Below, in pieces: positions 13,565-20,931 of a stretch of 25,863 bases of DNA. Numbering within the stretch: position 1 is the stretch's first letter; each line of letters begins with the position of its first letter. The position numbers were made by a program, and so were the translations under genes. Origin of the DNA: a virus; IMG/VR virus record IMGVR_UViG_3300032285_001212, positions 1-25,863 of that record; one strand, 5' to 3'. The notes beneath the pieces are model-generated. The model made no database searches, had not been told where the DNA came from, and saw only the letters and a list, made by a program, of their open reading frames with translations.

Positions 13565-13819
13565 ATGCAAAAAGACTATACAAAATTTTGGACTGATATT
13601 GCCAAAAAACAATTACTCAATCGAAAGATTGTGGATGTTCGCTATTTGACCGATGAAGAAATAGAGGGACTTGGATGGGATGAGAAAGCTATCGTGATGA
13701 TTTTAGACGATGGCAACATGATCTATCCAAGTTCTGATGATGAGGGAAATAGTGCTGGTGCTTTATTTACCTGTAATTCCGATCAACCAACCTTACCAGT
13801 ATTAAGGAGCTATTTATGA
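13565..13819 (+). CDS. Conserved small acidic phage protein
   Basis: An 84-residue protein starting MQKDYTKFWTDIAKKQLLNR. It carries the pattern of a phage family with R-K-I-V-D-V-R-Y-L-T-x-E-E, then a G-W segment, L-D-D-G, D-D-E-G-N (SSDDEGNSAGALF) and a Pro-x-Leu end. The function of that family is unknown; it usually sits in runs of small early or accessory genes, as here. ATG at 13565 follows the site AACAGAGGAAA, which recurs exactly before the recombination operon at 22726. First gene of the plus-strand block. Confidence 0.75.
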   Translation: MQKDYTKFWTDIAKKQLLNRKIVDVRYLTDEEIEGLGWDEKAIVMILDDGNMIYPSSDDEGNSAGALFTCNSDQPTLPVLRSYL

Positions 13820-14163
13820 AAAATGCTATCGACTTATCAAACTTTTACGGAACAGAAAAATACCATAAGACTTTTTTATTTAATCCTAGACTCAAGCATA
13901 CGGATGGGGTGCAATACTTTGCCGAACAAGCTGGAGCATTTTGGCTATTGGATATCATCGCCACCGAGATTTACCCATTTACCAGCCAGCATGATTTCCT
14001 TGCCATCACTATGACTGTGAATGATAAAAAGGCAAAGCTGGTAATTGATGATGGAAATGATAACTGGATCTATCAAAAGAATATCGAGTTTACCGATTGC
14101 CCTGATGGTGAGTATCGCTTTTGGCTTACTGGTGATGTTCTTATGCTTCCTTCGGAGTATTAA
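13816..14163 (+). CDS. DUF6876-like protein
   Basis: A 115-residue protein. The segments LSNFYGTEKYHKT (near residue 7), TDGVQYFAEQAGAFWLLDII (29-48), VNDKKAKLVIDDGND, the TDCPDGEYRFWL segment and the terminal VLMLPSEY match the pattern of the DUF6876 family, found in phages and mobile elements. Function unknown. It overlaps the upstream stop by ATGA. The family assignment is from recall of conserved motifs, not a search. Confidence 0.75.
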   Translation: MKNAIDLSNFYGTEKYHKTFLFNPRLKHTDGVQYFAEQAGAFWLLDIIATEIYPFTSQHDFLAITMTVNDKKAKLVIDDGNDNWIYQKNIEFTDCPDGEYRFWLTGDVLMLPSEY

Positions 14164-14165
14164 TC

Positions 14166-14504
14166 ATGCCTAAATTTCAAATACAAACACGCTTTTATGA
14201 AGATCAATGGGAATGTCCTGAAGAGTTCCCGACCATCTATAAATCCTATCAAGAGGCTCAGGATGAGTTGGATGAGTTTGTCAAAGAATGTCAGGATTCG
14301 GTTTCTCTTGGTTATCTTGATGACTTCAATCCTAGGGATTGGAGAATTTTTGAGATTGCAGAAACAACGCTGGAGAATGCAATTTGGTTTTTGGCTGATG
14401 CTTTTGCTTTACTTGAAAACCATCAAGAAACCCAAGCGGTTCGGGATGCTATGACTCTTATGGATCAGGCTTTACAAATACTGGAGAAAAAAAATGTGGG
14501 ATAA
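14166..14504 (+). CDS. Small acidic phage protein, unknown function
   Basis: A 112-residue protein starting MPKFQIQTRFYEDQWECPEE. The N-terminal half has features of a short beta-alpha module found in many phage accessory proteins (strand, then a helix with EAQDELDEFVKECQDSV, then a DWRIFEI strand). The C-terminal third (TLENAIWFLADAFALLENHQ and on) is an additional amphipathic helical region. Overlaps the next gene by 11 bases. No catalytic motif. Confidence 0.65.
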   Translation: MPKFQIQTRFYEDQWECPEEFPTIYKSYQEAQDELDEFVKECQDSVSLGYLDDFNPRDWRIFEIAETTLENAIWFLADAFALLENHQETQAVRDAMTLMDQALQILEKKNVG

Positions 14505-14709
14505 CACTAAAGAATTTGAATGCTTTTGGGGTTATGGCTATGTCAAGCCTGAAGAGAAGTCTCGCCTTGAATACCATAAGCTTGACTTCTTTACCGAAGC
14601 AAATGGTTATGAATTCTTGGACTTTAAGGAGATCAATAGCCTTGATGTTGGGGACACTTGCAACATGGCACAAGCCACTAATGAACATTGGATAAGGAGA
14701 ATGAAGTGA
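14494..14709 (+). CDS. Small phage protein with DFFTEANGY motif
   Basis: A 71-residue protein. The stretch KLDFFTEANGYEFLDFKEIN followed by L-D-V-G-D and an HWIRRMK end corresponds to a recurring C-terminal module of small phage proteins (pattern D-F-F-T-E-x-N-G-Y, L-x-x-G-E/D, H-x-x-x-R). Function unknown. Starts inside the previous gene and ends overlapping the next by 4 bases. Confidence 0.65.
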   Translation: MWDNTKEFECFWGYGYVKPEEKSRLEYHKLDFFTEANGYEFLDFKEINSLDVGDTCNMAQATNEHWIRRMK

Positions 14710-14882
14710 AACAAAAAAAACGCATTACAGAAAGCCAAGTTGAATCTTGGATTGGTGGCGATAACCTTTCAGTTGACCACCTGATCGGATTGCTAACCGA
14801 GTTGGCAAATGGGGAATATACGATCCCTGAATTTCGTATGGATGTTTTGGAATTTGCGGATGAGGTGGATGAATATGCCTGA
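14706..14882 (+). CDS. Small phage protein starting with GTG
   Basis: A 58-residue protein. The frame is open from TTG 14688, but GTG at 14706 has AAGGAG seven bases upstream and overlaps the previous stop as GTGA, so GTG is chosen. The LTELANGEYTIPEFRMDVLE part is an Leu-x-x-x-Leu-Ala-Asn-Gly-Glu-Tyr motif seen in many short phage proteins. Function unknown. Confidence 0.65.
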   Translation: MKQKKRITESQVESWIGGDNLSVDHLIGLLTELANGEYTIPEFRMDVLEFADEVDEYA

Positions 14883-15048
14883 TATCGAAAAGATGACCAG
14901 CGATGAATGGCTGGCATACAGAAGGCAAAAGGTGGAGGATCTCTATGCCAAAGGTGGAGAACTCAAGCCTAGCCATGATTGCAAGACTTGTGATGCAGAC
15001 AATGATTATGTTTGCTTTGACCATGAATTACTACAAACTGGAGAATAA
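14875..15048 (+). CDS. 57-residue protein with a Cys-x-x-Cys motif
   Basis: Starts MPDIEKMTSDEWLAYRRQKV. The frame extends upstream to 14809, but only the ATG at 14875 fits the local pattern of short overlaps (8 bases with the previous gene), and the earlier residues are an out-of-frame reading of that gene. HDCKTCDADNDYVCFDHE (38-55) contains C-x-x-C, a third Cys and two His, which could bind a metal ion. Function unknown. Confidence 0.6.
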   Translation: MPDIEKMTSDEWLAYRRQKVEDLYAKGGELKPSHDCKTCDADNDYVCFDHELLQTGE

Positions 15049-15050
15049 CT

Positions 15051-15569
15051 ATGCCTAATTGGTGCTTTAATCGTTTAACTGTCGATACTACTACCGACAA
15101 TGGAAAGAAACTGGCTAAGGCTTTCGAGCCGAAGTATAAGAGTGAGGATGGGACAAGCGAGTTTGAGTTGTATGCTCAACCCATGCAAGATCTTATGCCA
15201 TGCCCTCAAGAATTGTTGGATACGGATGCCATTTTTTCAAAAGAACCTAATGAAAAGCAATTAGCCAATAAAAAGAAATACGGATTTTCTGATTGGTATG
15301 GATGGCGAGTTTCTAACTGGGGGACAAAATGGGATGCAAGAGTCGTAGAGTATGACGACCATAATCCCGAGCAAACCTATGTCATGTTTGATACGGCTTG
15401 GAGTCCGCCTGAGAACTTTTTTAGGATCTTTGCCCTATTGCATTCTGATGCTTATTTCAGAAATGAATATGACGAAGAAGGGATGGGTTTTGAGGGCTAT
15501 TGCGAGAACAGTAAAGCCGAAGGCTATGTTTCCGAATCTTGGGATTTAAATAACGGAGAAGAAGAATGA
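15051..15569 (+). CDS. Api92-like protein with ferredoxin-like fold
   Basis: A 172-residue protein starting MPNWCFNRLTVD. The M-P-N-W-C-x-N-x-L start, the L-M-P-C-P-Q-E-L segment, DWYGWRVSNWGTKWDARVVE (near residue 82-101), TAWSPPENFF (115-124) and the E-E-G-x-G-F-E-G end are hallmarks of the Api92-like family found across phages and plasmids. The ferredoxin-like fold is known for the family; the function is not established. It is the longest gene of this cluster of small genes. Confidence 0.82.
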   Translation: MPNWCFNRLTVDTTTDNGKKLAKAFEPKYKSEDGTSEFELYAQPMQDLMPCPQELLDTDAIFSKEPNEKQLANKKKYGFSDWYGWRVSNWGTKWDARVVEYDDHNPEQTYVMFDTAWSPPENFFRIFALLHSDAYFRNEYDEEGMGFEGYCENSKAEGYVSESWDLNNGEEE

Positions 15570-15736
15570 AAAAAGAATGGGGGGATTTTGCCCCGACAAC
15601 AAAAGAGTTACCAATGGATGTCATCGAGCATTTTGCAAAAGTTTGCGAAGTGCCGATGTCACAAAACTTGGTATGGTTTGCTCAGTCTATTTGGACAGAG
15701 TGCAACATGGACAAAACTTTGGAGGAGACAGAATGA
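15566..15736 (+). CDS. 56-residue protein between Api92-like gene and next gene
   Basis: ATG at 15566 overlaps the previous stop (ATGA), and its own TGA at 15734-15736 overlaps the next start (ATGA at 15733). The sequence begins MKKEWGDFAPTTKELPMDVI and ends NMDKTLEETE. GGAGAAGAAG upstream serves as ribosome binding site. Exact overlaps on both sides support it. Function unknown; no membrane segment or metal motif. Confidence 0.6.
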   Translation: MKKEWGDFAPTTKELPMDVIEHFAKVCEVPMSQNLVWFAQSIWTECNMDKTLEETE

Positions 15737-16221
15737 AAGCCAATACTTTTGACTTAGACACGATGTCTTTTGAGTTTGATGGGGTAGCCATACAGAATCC
15801 TACTTGTAGCCCTGATGGGCGATTTACAGTCGATCCTAAAGGGTATGGCTTCTATGTTGAGCATACTGGTGGTGGATGCACTTGTTGGGTTAAGAAGTTG
15901 GAAAATGGCTATCTAGTAATGACTGATGGCGATCTTAGCCATGAACTCGGGGAGTGTGGAAAAGAGTTTCTGATGTGCTATTACGATGGCGATACAGAGC
16001 ATTACGAAGAAGGGGAATGGGGTAATCGAGTTGCTTGCTCCAATATGTTTGTGGGAGTTATTCCCGAAGATCACCGCACCGAAGAGGGCGGAGTCGTTGA
16101 CTATTTAACCTTAACCAAGGTCATCAACGGAGTCTATGACAAGTGCGATATCTTTATTGACAAGCATCAGGCTTTGGCTTTGGTAGATTTATTTAAAACT
16201 ATTGATTTAGCAAATACTTAA
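15733..16221 (+). CDS. Phage protein of unknown function
   Basis: A 162-residue protein starting MKANTFDLDTMSFEFDGVAI. The frame is open from 15577, but ATG at 15733 has GGAGGAG upstream and an ATGA overlap, whereas the earlier part is another reading of the 56-residue gene. Composition is acidic, with GGGCTCWVKKLENGYLVMTD (56-75) followed by a Gly, Glu and Tyr-rich middle and a helical C-terminus (QALALVDLFKTIDL). Several cysteines are scattered without a clear C-x-x-C pair. I do not recognise a domain. Confidence 0.7.
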   Translation: MKANTFDLDTMSFEFDGVAIQNPTCSPDGRFTVDPKGYGFYVEHTGGGCTCWVKKLENGYLVMTDGDLSHELGECGKEFLMCYYDGDTEHYEEGEWGNRVACSNMFVGVIPEDHRTEEGGVVDYLTLTKVINGVYDKCDIFIDKHQALALVDLFKTIDLANT

Positions 16222-16231
16222 GGAGAAAACT

Positions 16232-16675
16232 ATGGGCTTAGATATGTATTTATCAGCAAAACGCTATTTGTGGAAAATGAAAGAAGAAGAGCAAGAGATT
16301 GCTCAAAAAGTTGCCGACTCAGTTGGCACGAATGGTATGAGAGTTAAGGAAATTACTTGCGAGGCTATGTATTGGAGAAAGGCTAACGCTATCCATTACT
16401 GGTTCGTTCAGAACGTGCAGAATGGCGATGATGATTGTCGGGAATACTATGTGCCACGAACTAAGTTAAAAAGCTTGCTAGGGGTCTGTAAAGAGGTTTT
16501 AGACGATCCCAGTAAAGCTGATGACCTTTTGCCACCAGCCGAAGGATTCTTTTTTGGATCTACCCAAATAGATGATTGGTATTGGGATGATCTTAAAGAA
16601 ACCATTGGCACGATTGACCGATTGCTAGTTAATACCACTGATGAATGGGAGTTTTACTATGCCAGCTCTTGGTGA
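16232..16675 (+). CDS. GLDMYL-family phage protein
   Basis: A 147-residue protein. M-G-L-D-M-Y-L at the start, YWRKANAIHYWFVQNVQNG (47-65), a Leu-rich segment with C-x-x-V-L, LLPPAEGFFFGST (98-110), WYWDDLKETI and a terminal F-Y-Y-A-S-S-W define a family widespread in phages of proteobacteria. Its function is not known; some databases label it phosphoglycerate kinase, which is not credible for this size and has no sequence support here. An AGGAG precedes the start. Confidence 0.78.
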   Translation: MGLDMYLSAKRYLWKMKEEEQEIAQKVADSVGTNGMRVKEITCEAMYWRKANAIHYWFVQNVQNGDDDCREYYVPRTKLKSLLGVCKEVLDDPSKADDLLPPAEGFFFGSTQIDDWYWDDLKETIGTIDRLLVNTTDEWEFYYASSW

Positions 16676-16865
16676 TCGTTTTAAAAGGGATAGGATTCGC
16701 CTTAGAGAATTAAATGAATCTATTGAACTGATGGAGGCTCGGAAAGCATTAGAACTTCCACCAGTAATTGCCATTTTGGAGAAGAACATCATTTATTGCC
16801 GAACAAAGCGAAATGACATTCTTCAAAACATGATCCATGACGGATATAAAGGGGAAGGCTTATGA
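16659..16865 (+). CDS. Small helical protein ending convergently with the Toprim gene
   Basis: A 68-residue charged helical protein starting MPALGDRFKRDRIRLRELNE. The frame begins at 16641, but ATG at 16659 has GGGAG at about nine bases and a shorter overlap, so I use it; the other start cannot be excluded. Its stop overlaps the stop of the opposite-strand Toprim gene (TTATGA), with no terminator between. Function unknown. Confidence 0.55.
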   Translation: MPALGDRFKRDRIRLRELNESIELMEARKALELPPVIAILEKNIIYCRTKRNDILQNMIHDGYKGEGL

Positions 16866-17702
16866 GTCAAGATGATTTAATTTGTTCAATTCTTTTTGGA
16901 TTGTTGGTTGTGCTTTTATGTTTTTCACAAGATTTGCTAATGCTTTCCCTGCAATATCTGCACCTACCCTCAGTTCATAATCATTAAAATCCTCGCCCTG
17001 ATTTGGAGAAATCCAATAGGGGCGGGCGATTTGCTTTGATACCTTGATTCCAATAGCATCATGATCAGCCACCAATACCGAGTCAGGGTAAGTCTTTGCC
17101 ATTTCTGATAGATTGCCAGCCGAGAAACAAACCACGATCTTATAGCGTGTTCTGATGGCTTTTAATGCCCTTCTTATGGACAATGCAGTCGCATAACCTT
17201 CACAAAGGATTACAGGCCCTTTGTTATCAAAGATTGCCGAGGCTTTCTTGGTTCTCTGTCCGCTTAAAAACTTCTTATTCCCTTCCGCATCAATCAATTG
17301 ACATCCAACAAGGTCGCCATCAATCCGCATGGGGATCACCAATAACTCATTCCATACCCATCCTGATTCGCCTGGAAACCCTTTTTTCGCCAAGTAAGGG
17401 TGAGGCTTCATTGTGGAATTTCCAAGGATGTATGCTGCCTTACCGCTTGCCTTGTTTTGTTTATCGGCTACATCAATTACGACTTTTGGTTTGCGTCTAA
17501 CAAATGAAGGGTCATGCTTGCCCTTAAAAGAAACAGGCTTCTCATGGATAGCCCAGTTCTGGACTGCTCCTGAGTTGCCGTCATAGATATATGAGCCGTT
17601 CTTTTTGTTTGGTTTGTCAGTTGTTGAAACTCTTGTCCATCTATCGTGAACAAGGCTATCAATAATAAGACCATGCCGTTCTGCAAATTCTTGGAAGCTC
17701 AT
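16860..17702 (-). CDS. Toprim-domain protein, likely phage primase-type
   Basis: A 280-residue protein with a Toprim fold in its C-terminal half. VILCEGYATALSIRRAL (164-180) carries the catalytic Glu168, and VADHDAIG (211-218) the D-x-D pair Asp213/Asp215; GEDFNDYEL (236-244) follows as in phage primase-like proteins. The first 60 residues (with RVSTTDKPNKKNGSYIYDGN) are a variant of the N-terminal domain that in related proteins precedes Toprim; a canonical CHC2 zinc finger is absent. There is no helicase domain. It is the last gene of a minus-strand operon with ParB-like, helicase and methyltransferase genes. Priming or another Toprim nucleotidyl reaction is likely. Confidence 0.75.
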   Translation of the reverse strand: MSFQEFAERHGLIIDSLVHDRWTRVSTTDKPNKKNGSYIYDGNSGAVQNWAIHEKPVSFKGKHDPSFVRRKPKVVIDVADKQNKASGKAAYILGNSTMKPHPYLAKKGFPGESGWVWNELLVIPMRIDGDLVGCQLIDAEGNKKFLSGQRTKKASAIFDNKGPVILCEGYATALSIRRALKAIRTRYKIVVCFSAGNLSEMAKTYPDSVLVADHDAIGIKVSKQIARPYWISPNQGEDFNDYELRVGADIAGKALANLVKNIKAQPTIQKELNKLNHLDS

Positions 17703-17917
17703 TTCTCTTGTGCCTTTCTTAGTATTGCTCTAGCAAAATCGTTGTAATTAAAAGTCCATAAATTTCGCTTGTCCCAGTCAAAGCTATTCTCATAAAGCTG
17801 TTTTATTTCCTCATCTGTTAGTGTCTTTAATTGTGGTGAACAAGTATGAATAGAATCCCCTGTAACTCTTTTGCCACAATCTAAACACGCAGTCCACGCT
17901 ACTGGTTCATTGTTCAT
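17699..17917 (-). CDS. 72-residue protein with a cysteine knuckle and LTDEEI module
   Basis: Starts MNNEPVAWTACLDCGKRVTG. ATG at 17917 overlaps the methyltransferase stop (ATGA) and has AGAGGA nine bases upstream; the stop overlaps the Toprim start (ATGA). C-L-D-C and C-S-P, with H25 near, look like a small zinc knuckle. The C-terminal part (LTDEEIKQLYENS to AILRKAQEK) matches the end of the plus-strand protein at 23595-23888 (LTDKEIKNIW to EIIKKAQEK), a module common in phage proteins. Function unknown. Confidence 0.65.
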   Translation of the reverse strand: MNNEPVAWTACLDCGKRVTGDSIHTCSPQLKTLTDEEIKQLYENSFDWDKRNLWTFNYNDFARAILRKAQEK

Positions 17918-19173
17918 AACAATCCATCCTCTACTTGTTGAATTCTTTGTCCAATCCAGTTCATGCAAGGGACTGCCATAGAGTTTCCCATAGCTTTATA
18001 TCGAAGACTATCGGGAGATTCACTCTTGCCTCTCCATGGGATATTGGTGTAGTCATCTGGGAATCCTTGCAGTCTTTCACACTCAATTGGGGTAAGCCTT
18101 CTAACTGCCAGTTGATTAGCAATAAAAGTCTGAGCATGATGGCTTTGAACCGAAGGTCGGAGTGCTTGGAGGGCAGGGGTTACTTCTAACTCAGTAGCGC
18201 TAAAGGTATTAGCTTTGGCATCTTCTCGAATGGAATACGCAACCCCCTGAGTAGAAGCACGATCAAGGGTATACATTACCCCATCATCACTCCAACCTTT
18301 GCCGTTCTGTGCTTTAGCTCTGCCTGATACATCCTGAATAGCAATAGGAACATTACCTCCGCCAGTTCCCCAGCGAGATGTAACAGTCTGACAAATATCG
18401 CCCATTTCTTTTACTCTAGAATCTGCTGGATGTGTCTCATACACAACAAGATCAGTAAACTGTTTGTAATCACGGGCTTTGACTGTGCTTGCCAATGGCT
18501 CATCTCCATATTGAGAATGGCTTTGACGATTAAAGGTTTCTATTCTTGATTGATTGTTGTTTCGAGCGCTTCTTGTAGAATTGGAGGAAGAATCTTTCCT
18601 CTTGTTTCTGCTCGTCTCAAGATGCCTTGACAAGCAGTCTTGCTCAAAAAGTGCTTTTGCTGGACGTTCCCAGTTTCCAAGATATCCGACAACAAAGACT
18701 CTCCGCCTCCGCTGAGGGGTGCCTCGGAAATATTGAGCGTCAAGCACTCGGTATGCGAACCCATACCCGAGTTCAGCCACCGCCCCGAGGAAGGAACCAA
18801 AATCCCGTCCTCCGTTTGAACTGAGCACACCGGGGACGTTTTCCCAAACAAACCATTTGGGTTTGTAGTGATCAAGAATTCCAGTATAGACAAGGGAGAG
18901 GTTTCCTCTTGGGTCTGCAAGTCCTTGCCTGAGTCCTGCAACGGAGAACGCTTGGCACGGTGTTCCTCCAACGAGTAAATCCAATCCTTCTGTTCCAATT
19001 TTCCACTCCTTATATTTAGTCATATCACCGAAGTTGGTGATGTCTGGGTAATGATGTTGCAATACTGCAGATGGGAACGGTTCTATCTCTGCATAACCGA
19101 CCGCTTTCCATCCAAGAGGATGCCACGCAACTGTCGCGGCTTCCACTCCACTACATACTGATAAGTAATTCAT
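17914..19173 (-). CDS. DNA (cytosine-5) methyltransferase
   Basis: A 419-residue enzyme that moves a methyl group from S-adenosylmethionine to C5 of cytosine. Ordered motifs: I LSVCSGVEAATVAW (4-17), IV GGTPCQAFSVAG with nucleophile Cys73, VI WENVPG (110-115), VIII PQRRRRVFVVGYL, IX RRLTPIECERLQGFPDD, X YKAMGNSMAVPCMNWIG. The region between VIII and IX (about 185-355) is the target-recognition part and is long. No restriction enzyme gene adjoins it, so it is an orphan, likely protecting phage DNA or altering regulation. Both neighbours overlap it by ATGA. Confidence 0.93.
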   Translation of the reverse strand: MNYLSVCSGVEAATVAWHPLGWKAVGYAEIEPFPSAVLQHHYPDITNFGDMTKYKEWKIGTEGLDLLVGGTPCQAFSVAGLRQGLADPRGNLSLVYTGILDHYKPKWFVWENVPGVLSSNGGRDFGSFLGAVAELGYGFAYRVLDAQYFRGTPQRRRRVFVVGYLGNWERPAKALFEQDCLSRHLETSRNKRKDSSSNSTRSARNNNQSRIETFNRQSHSQYGDEPLASTVKARDYKQFTDLVVYETHPADSRVKEMGDICQTVTSRWGTGGGNVPIAIQDVSGRAKAQNGKGWSDDGVMYTLDRASTQGVAYSIREDAKANTFSATELEVTPALQALRPSVQSHHAQTFIANQLAVRRLTPIECERLQGFPDDYTNIPWRGKSESPDSLRYKAMGNSMAVPCMNWIGQRIQQVEDGLL

Positions 19174-19343
19174 CTGTGTTTCCTCATGGTTAATCTAATT
19201 TCATCCTTCTCTGGATGTTCTTCTAACTTCGCTTTTGCCTTCTCAATTCCCCATCTTTTTCTATATCCTCGAAACCAATCTGCTAAATATTCCATTCGTT
19301 CTTGTGGGGTGTTTACTTTAAATTTTCTCCACGGATCTCTCAT
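19170..19343 (-). CDS. 57-residue basic helical protein between helicase and methyltransferase
   Basis: Starts MRDPWRKFKVNTPQERMEYL and continues with ADWFRGYRKRWG; strongly basic with a Trp-rich first half. Its ATG at 19343 overlaps the helicase stop (ATGA), and its TGA overlaps the methyltransferase start (ATGA). The double exact overlap, as in neighbouring genes, is good evidence for a real gene. Basic and aromatic residues fit nucleic acid contact or a helicase accessory role, but I know no named family. Confidence 0.6.
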   Translation of the reverse strand: MRDPWRKFKVNTPQERMEYLADWFRGYRKRWGIEKAKAKLEEHPEKDEIRLTMRKHR

Positions 19344-20818
19344 GCGACCTGCTTCGCTTTAGATTTTGAATACGCTATAAGCCTGTTCTTTATCCAGCCC
19401 ATAGTCTTGGCTGATGTTGGTGCTGGTTCAACACGGATGCCATTCGGATATACAGCAAACTTTTCCTTATATTTCATGGCAGCCCAACCATCCTTGTAGC
19501 CTTTCATTTGACCGTAATACATCAGTTCTGCATAGAACTTTTTATTGTCAATTTGTAGCTTACGATTGGCTTCTGCAAGTTCTTGAAGTTCGCCTGGCAG
19601 GGTCAGTATTTGAGCTACTGGTCTGATATAACCGCACTCAGAACAAGCGTTGTTTACTGGTATCCATAAAGCTTTACACCGTGGACAAGTAGCGTCTTTC
19701 TTTTCTCTTTCGGTAGGTTCTTTTTTAGCCTTCTCACCTTCCTTCTCAAGCGTCTTAACACCAACCGTATAAAGCTTATCCCAATCGCTACGGAAACGTA
19801 AGAAGTTTCCAGAGTGATCTAACCAAAGACCAAACTCTTTTCCTTCGTGTGGGCGCATAACCCTACCCATTTGTTGAACATGGGAAGAAAATGATTTAGA
19901 GAATGGTCGTGCAGATACCCCAATCATGACATCGGTAACATCAAATCCTCGAGTCAAAATGTCAGTAGCAATCAAGCCGTGAATGGTAGTGTCGGGCTTT
20001 GAGAAATCCTCAATCGTCATCCTCTTAAAGTCGTCATCTTCTTTGTATGAAATAGACTCAAAACGATAACCAGCTTCAGCAAATCCTTTAACTAAATCCC
20101 TGCCATGATCTACTCCCGAACAGAACACAATTGTCTTTCGTGGCTCACCAAATACTTCATGGGTTTTCTTAATCCATTCGTTAACTACATCGCCAGTAAT
20201 TGCCATACCTCGCTTAGATACTTCGTCAGCTGACCACTCACCAGCAACCTTCTTTGCTCCTGTCATGTCAATCTCTTTGGCTACGAATACCTTCAATGGA
20301 ACAAGCCAACCCTTCTCAACTAAATCTCCAGTAGGAGTTGCTCCAACAACATGGGTATAAATATCGCCAAGCCCTTTTGTAAATGGGGTAGCGGTCAATC
20401 CAATAACTCTGATCTGTGGGTTTTCTTTTAGGAATTCGACAGTCTTTCTGCGCATGATATGACACTCGTCAATGATGACAAGATCAATATCAGGAAATGA
20501 CTTTCTTCTTTCTAGCGTTTGTGCAGAACAAACTTGGATGCGTTCTTCTGGTCGGTATCTCCAATGACCAGACTGCATTACTCCATGTTCAATTCCATAT
20601 TTAGATAATCTTGCGCTGGTTTGATCGCAGAGGACGATGCGGTCGACAATCATGGCCGCCTTCTTGTATCCTTGGGATACTCTCCTCATAATCTCCATCG
20701 CAACTTCGGTCTTACCGAAGCCTGTGGATGCGTAAAGAAGCTGACGGATATGTCCGTTCTTAAATCCTTCTTTTAGCTGATCCACAACCTCTTGCTGATG
20801 TGGGCGTAACTCTAACAA
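19340..20818 (-). CDS. SF2 DNA or RNA helicase with C-terminal zinc ribbon
   Basis: A 492-residue helicase. Motif I is ASTGFGKTEVA (30-40), Ia AAMIVDRIVL, II IIDECH (115-120), III GLTATPF (140-146). The second RecA domain has IVFCSG, a LIATDILTRGFD segment and VI QQMGRVMRPHEG. After it a charged linker leads to CPRCKALWIPVNNACSECGY, four Cys of a zinc ribbon, and a basic tail. Start: TTG at 20818, with AGGAG five bases upstream and no better start. The 3' end overlaps the next gene by ATGA. It would unwind DNA in replication or recombination, as for UvsW- or D10-like phage helicases. Confidence 0.9.
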   Translation of the reverse strand: MLELRPHQQEVVDQLKEGFKNGHIRQLLYASTGFGKTEVAMEIMRRVSQGYKKAAMIVDRIVLCDQTSARLSKYGIEHGVMQSGHWRYRPEERIQVCSAQTLERRKSFPDIDLVIIDECHIMRRKTVEFLKENPQIRVIGLTATPFTKGLGDIYTHVVGATPTGDLVEKGWLVPLKVFVAKEIDMTGAKKVAGEWSADEVSKRGMAITGDVVNEWIKKTHEVFGEPRKTIVFCSGVDHGRDLVKGFAEAGYRFESISYKEDDDFKRMTIEDFSKPDTTIHGLIATDILTRGFDVTDVMIGVSARPFSKSFSSHVQQMGRVMRPHEGKEFGLWLDHSGNFLRFRSDWDKLYTVGVKTLEKEGEKAKKEPTEREKKDATCPRCKALWIPVNNACSECGYIRPVAQILTLPGELQELAEANRKLQIDNKKFYAELMYYGQMKGYKDGWAAMKYKEKFAVYPNGIRVEPAPTSAKTMGWIKNRLIAYSKSKAKQVA

Positions 20819-20931
20819 TTTTTCTCCTTTACTATCAAGAAACCGCTTGATGTCGGGTGGGGAAGACAGTCTTTTTAGTCGTTCGTCTTCGAGTACTTGA
20901 GCTGAATAGTGTCAGCCCTCCCCATAAACTT
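20819..20931 (-). other. Gap before the helicase with an open in-frame extension
   Basis: The helicase frame stays open upstream of its TTG start for about 30 codons, reading like protein (AQVLEDERLKRLSSPPDIKR), but contains no ATG, GTG or TTG. A 16-codon frame from ATG at 20917, just after the ParB stop, runs in a different frame. No terminator hairpin was found. Confidence 0.35.

Noticed and set aside
13390-13596. 68-residue plus frame through the repeat array
   Set aside because: No convincing start or ribosome binding site, composition set by the repeats, and it overlaps the well-supported gene at 13565.
15577-15732. N-terminal extension of the gene ending at 16221
   Set aside because: It is an alternative reading of the 56-residue gene 15566-15736; ATG 15733 has a much better ribosome binding site and an ATGA overlap.
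16232-16675. Phosphoglycerate kinase annotation sometimes given to this family
   Set aside because: Too short and without any kinase motif; treated as unknown function.
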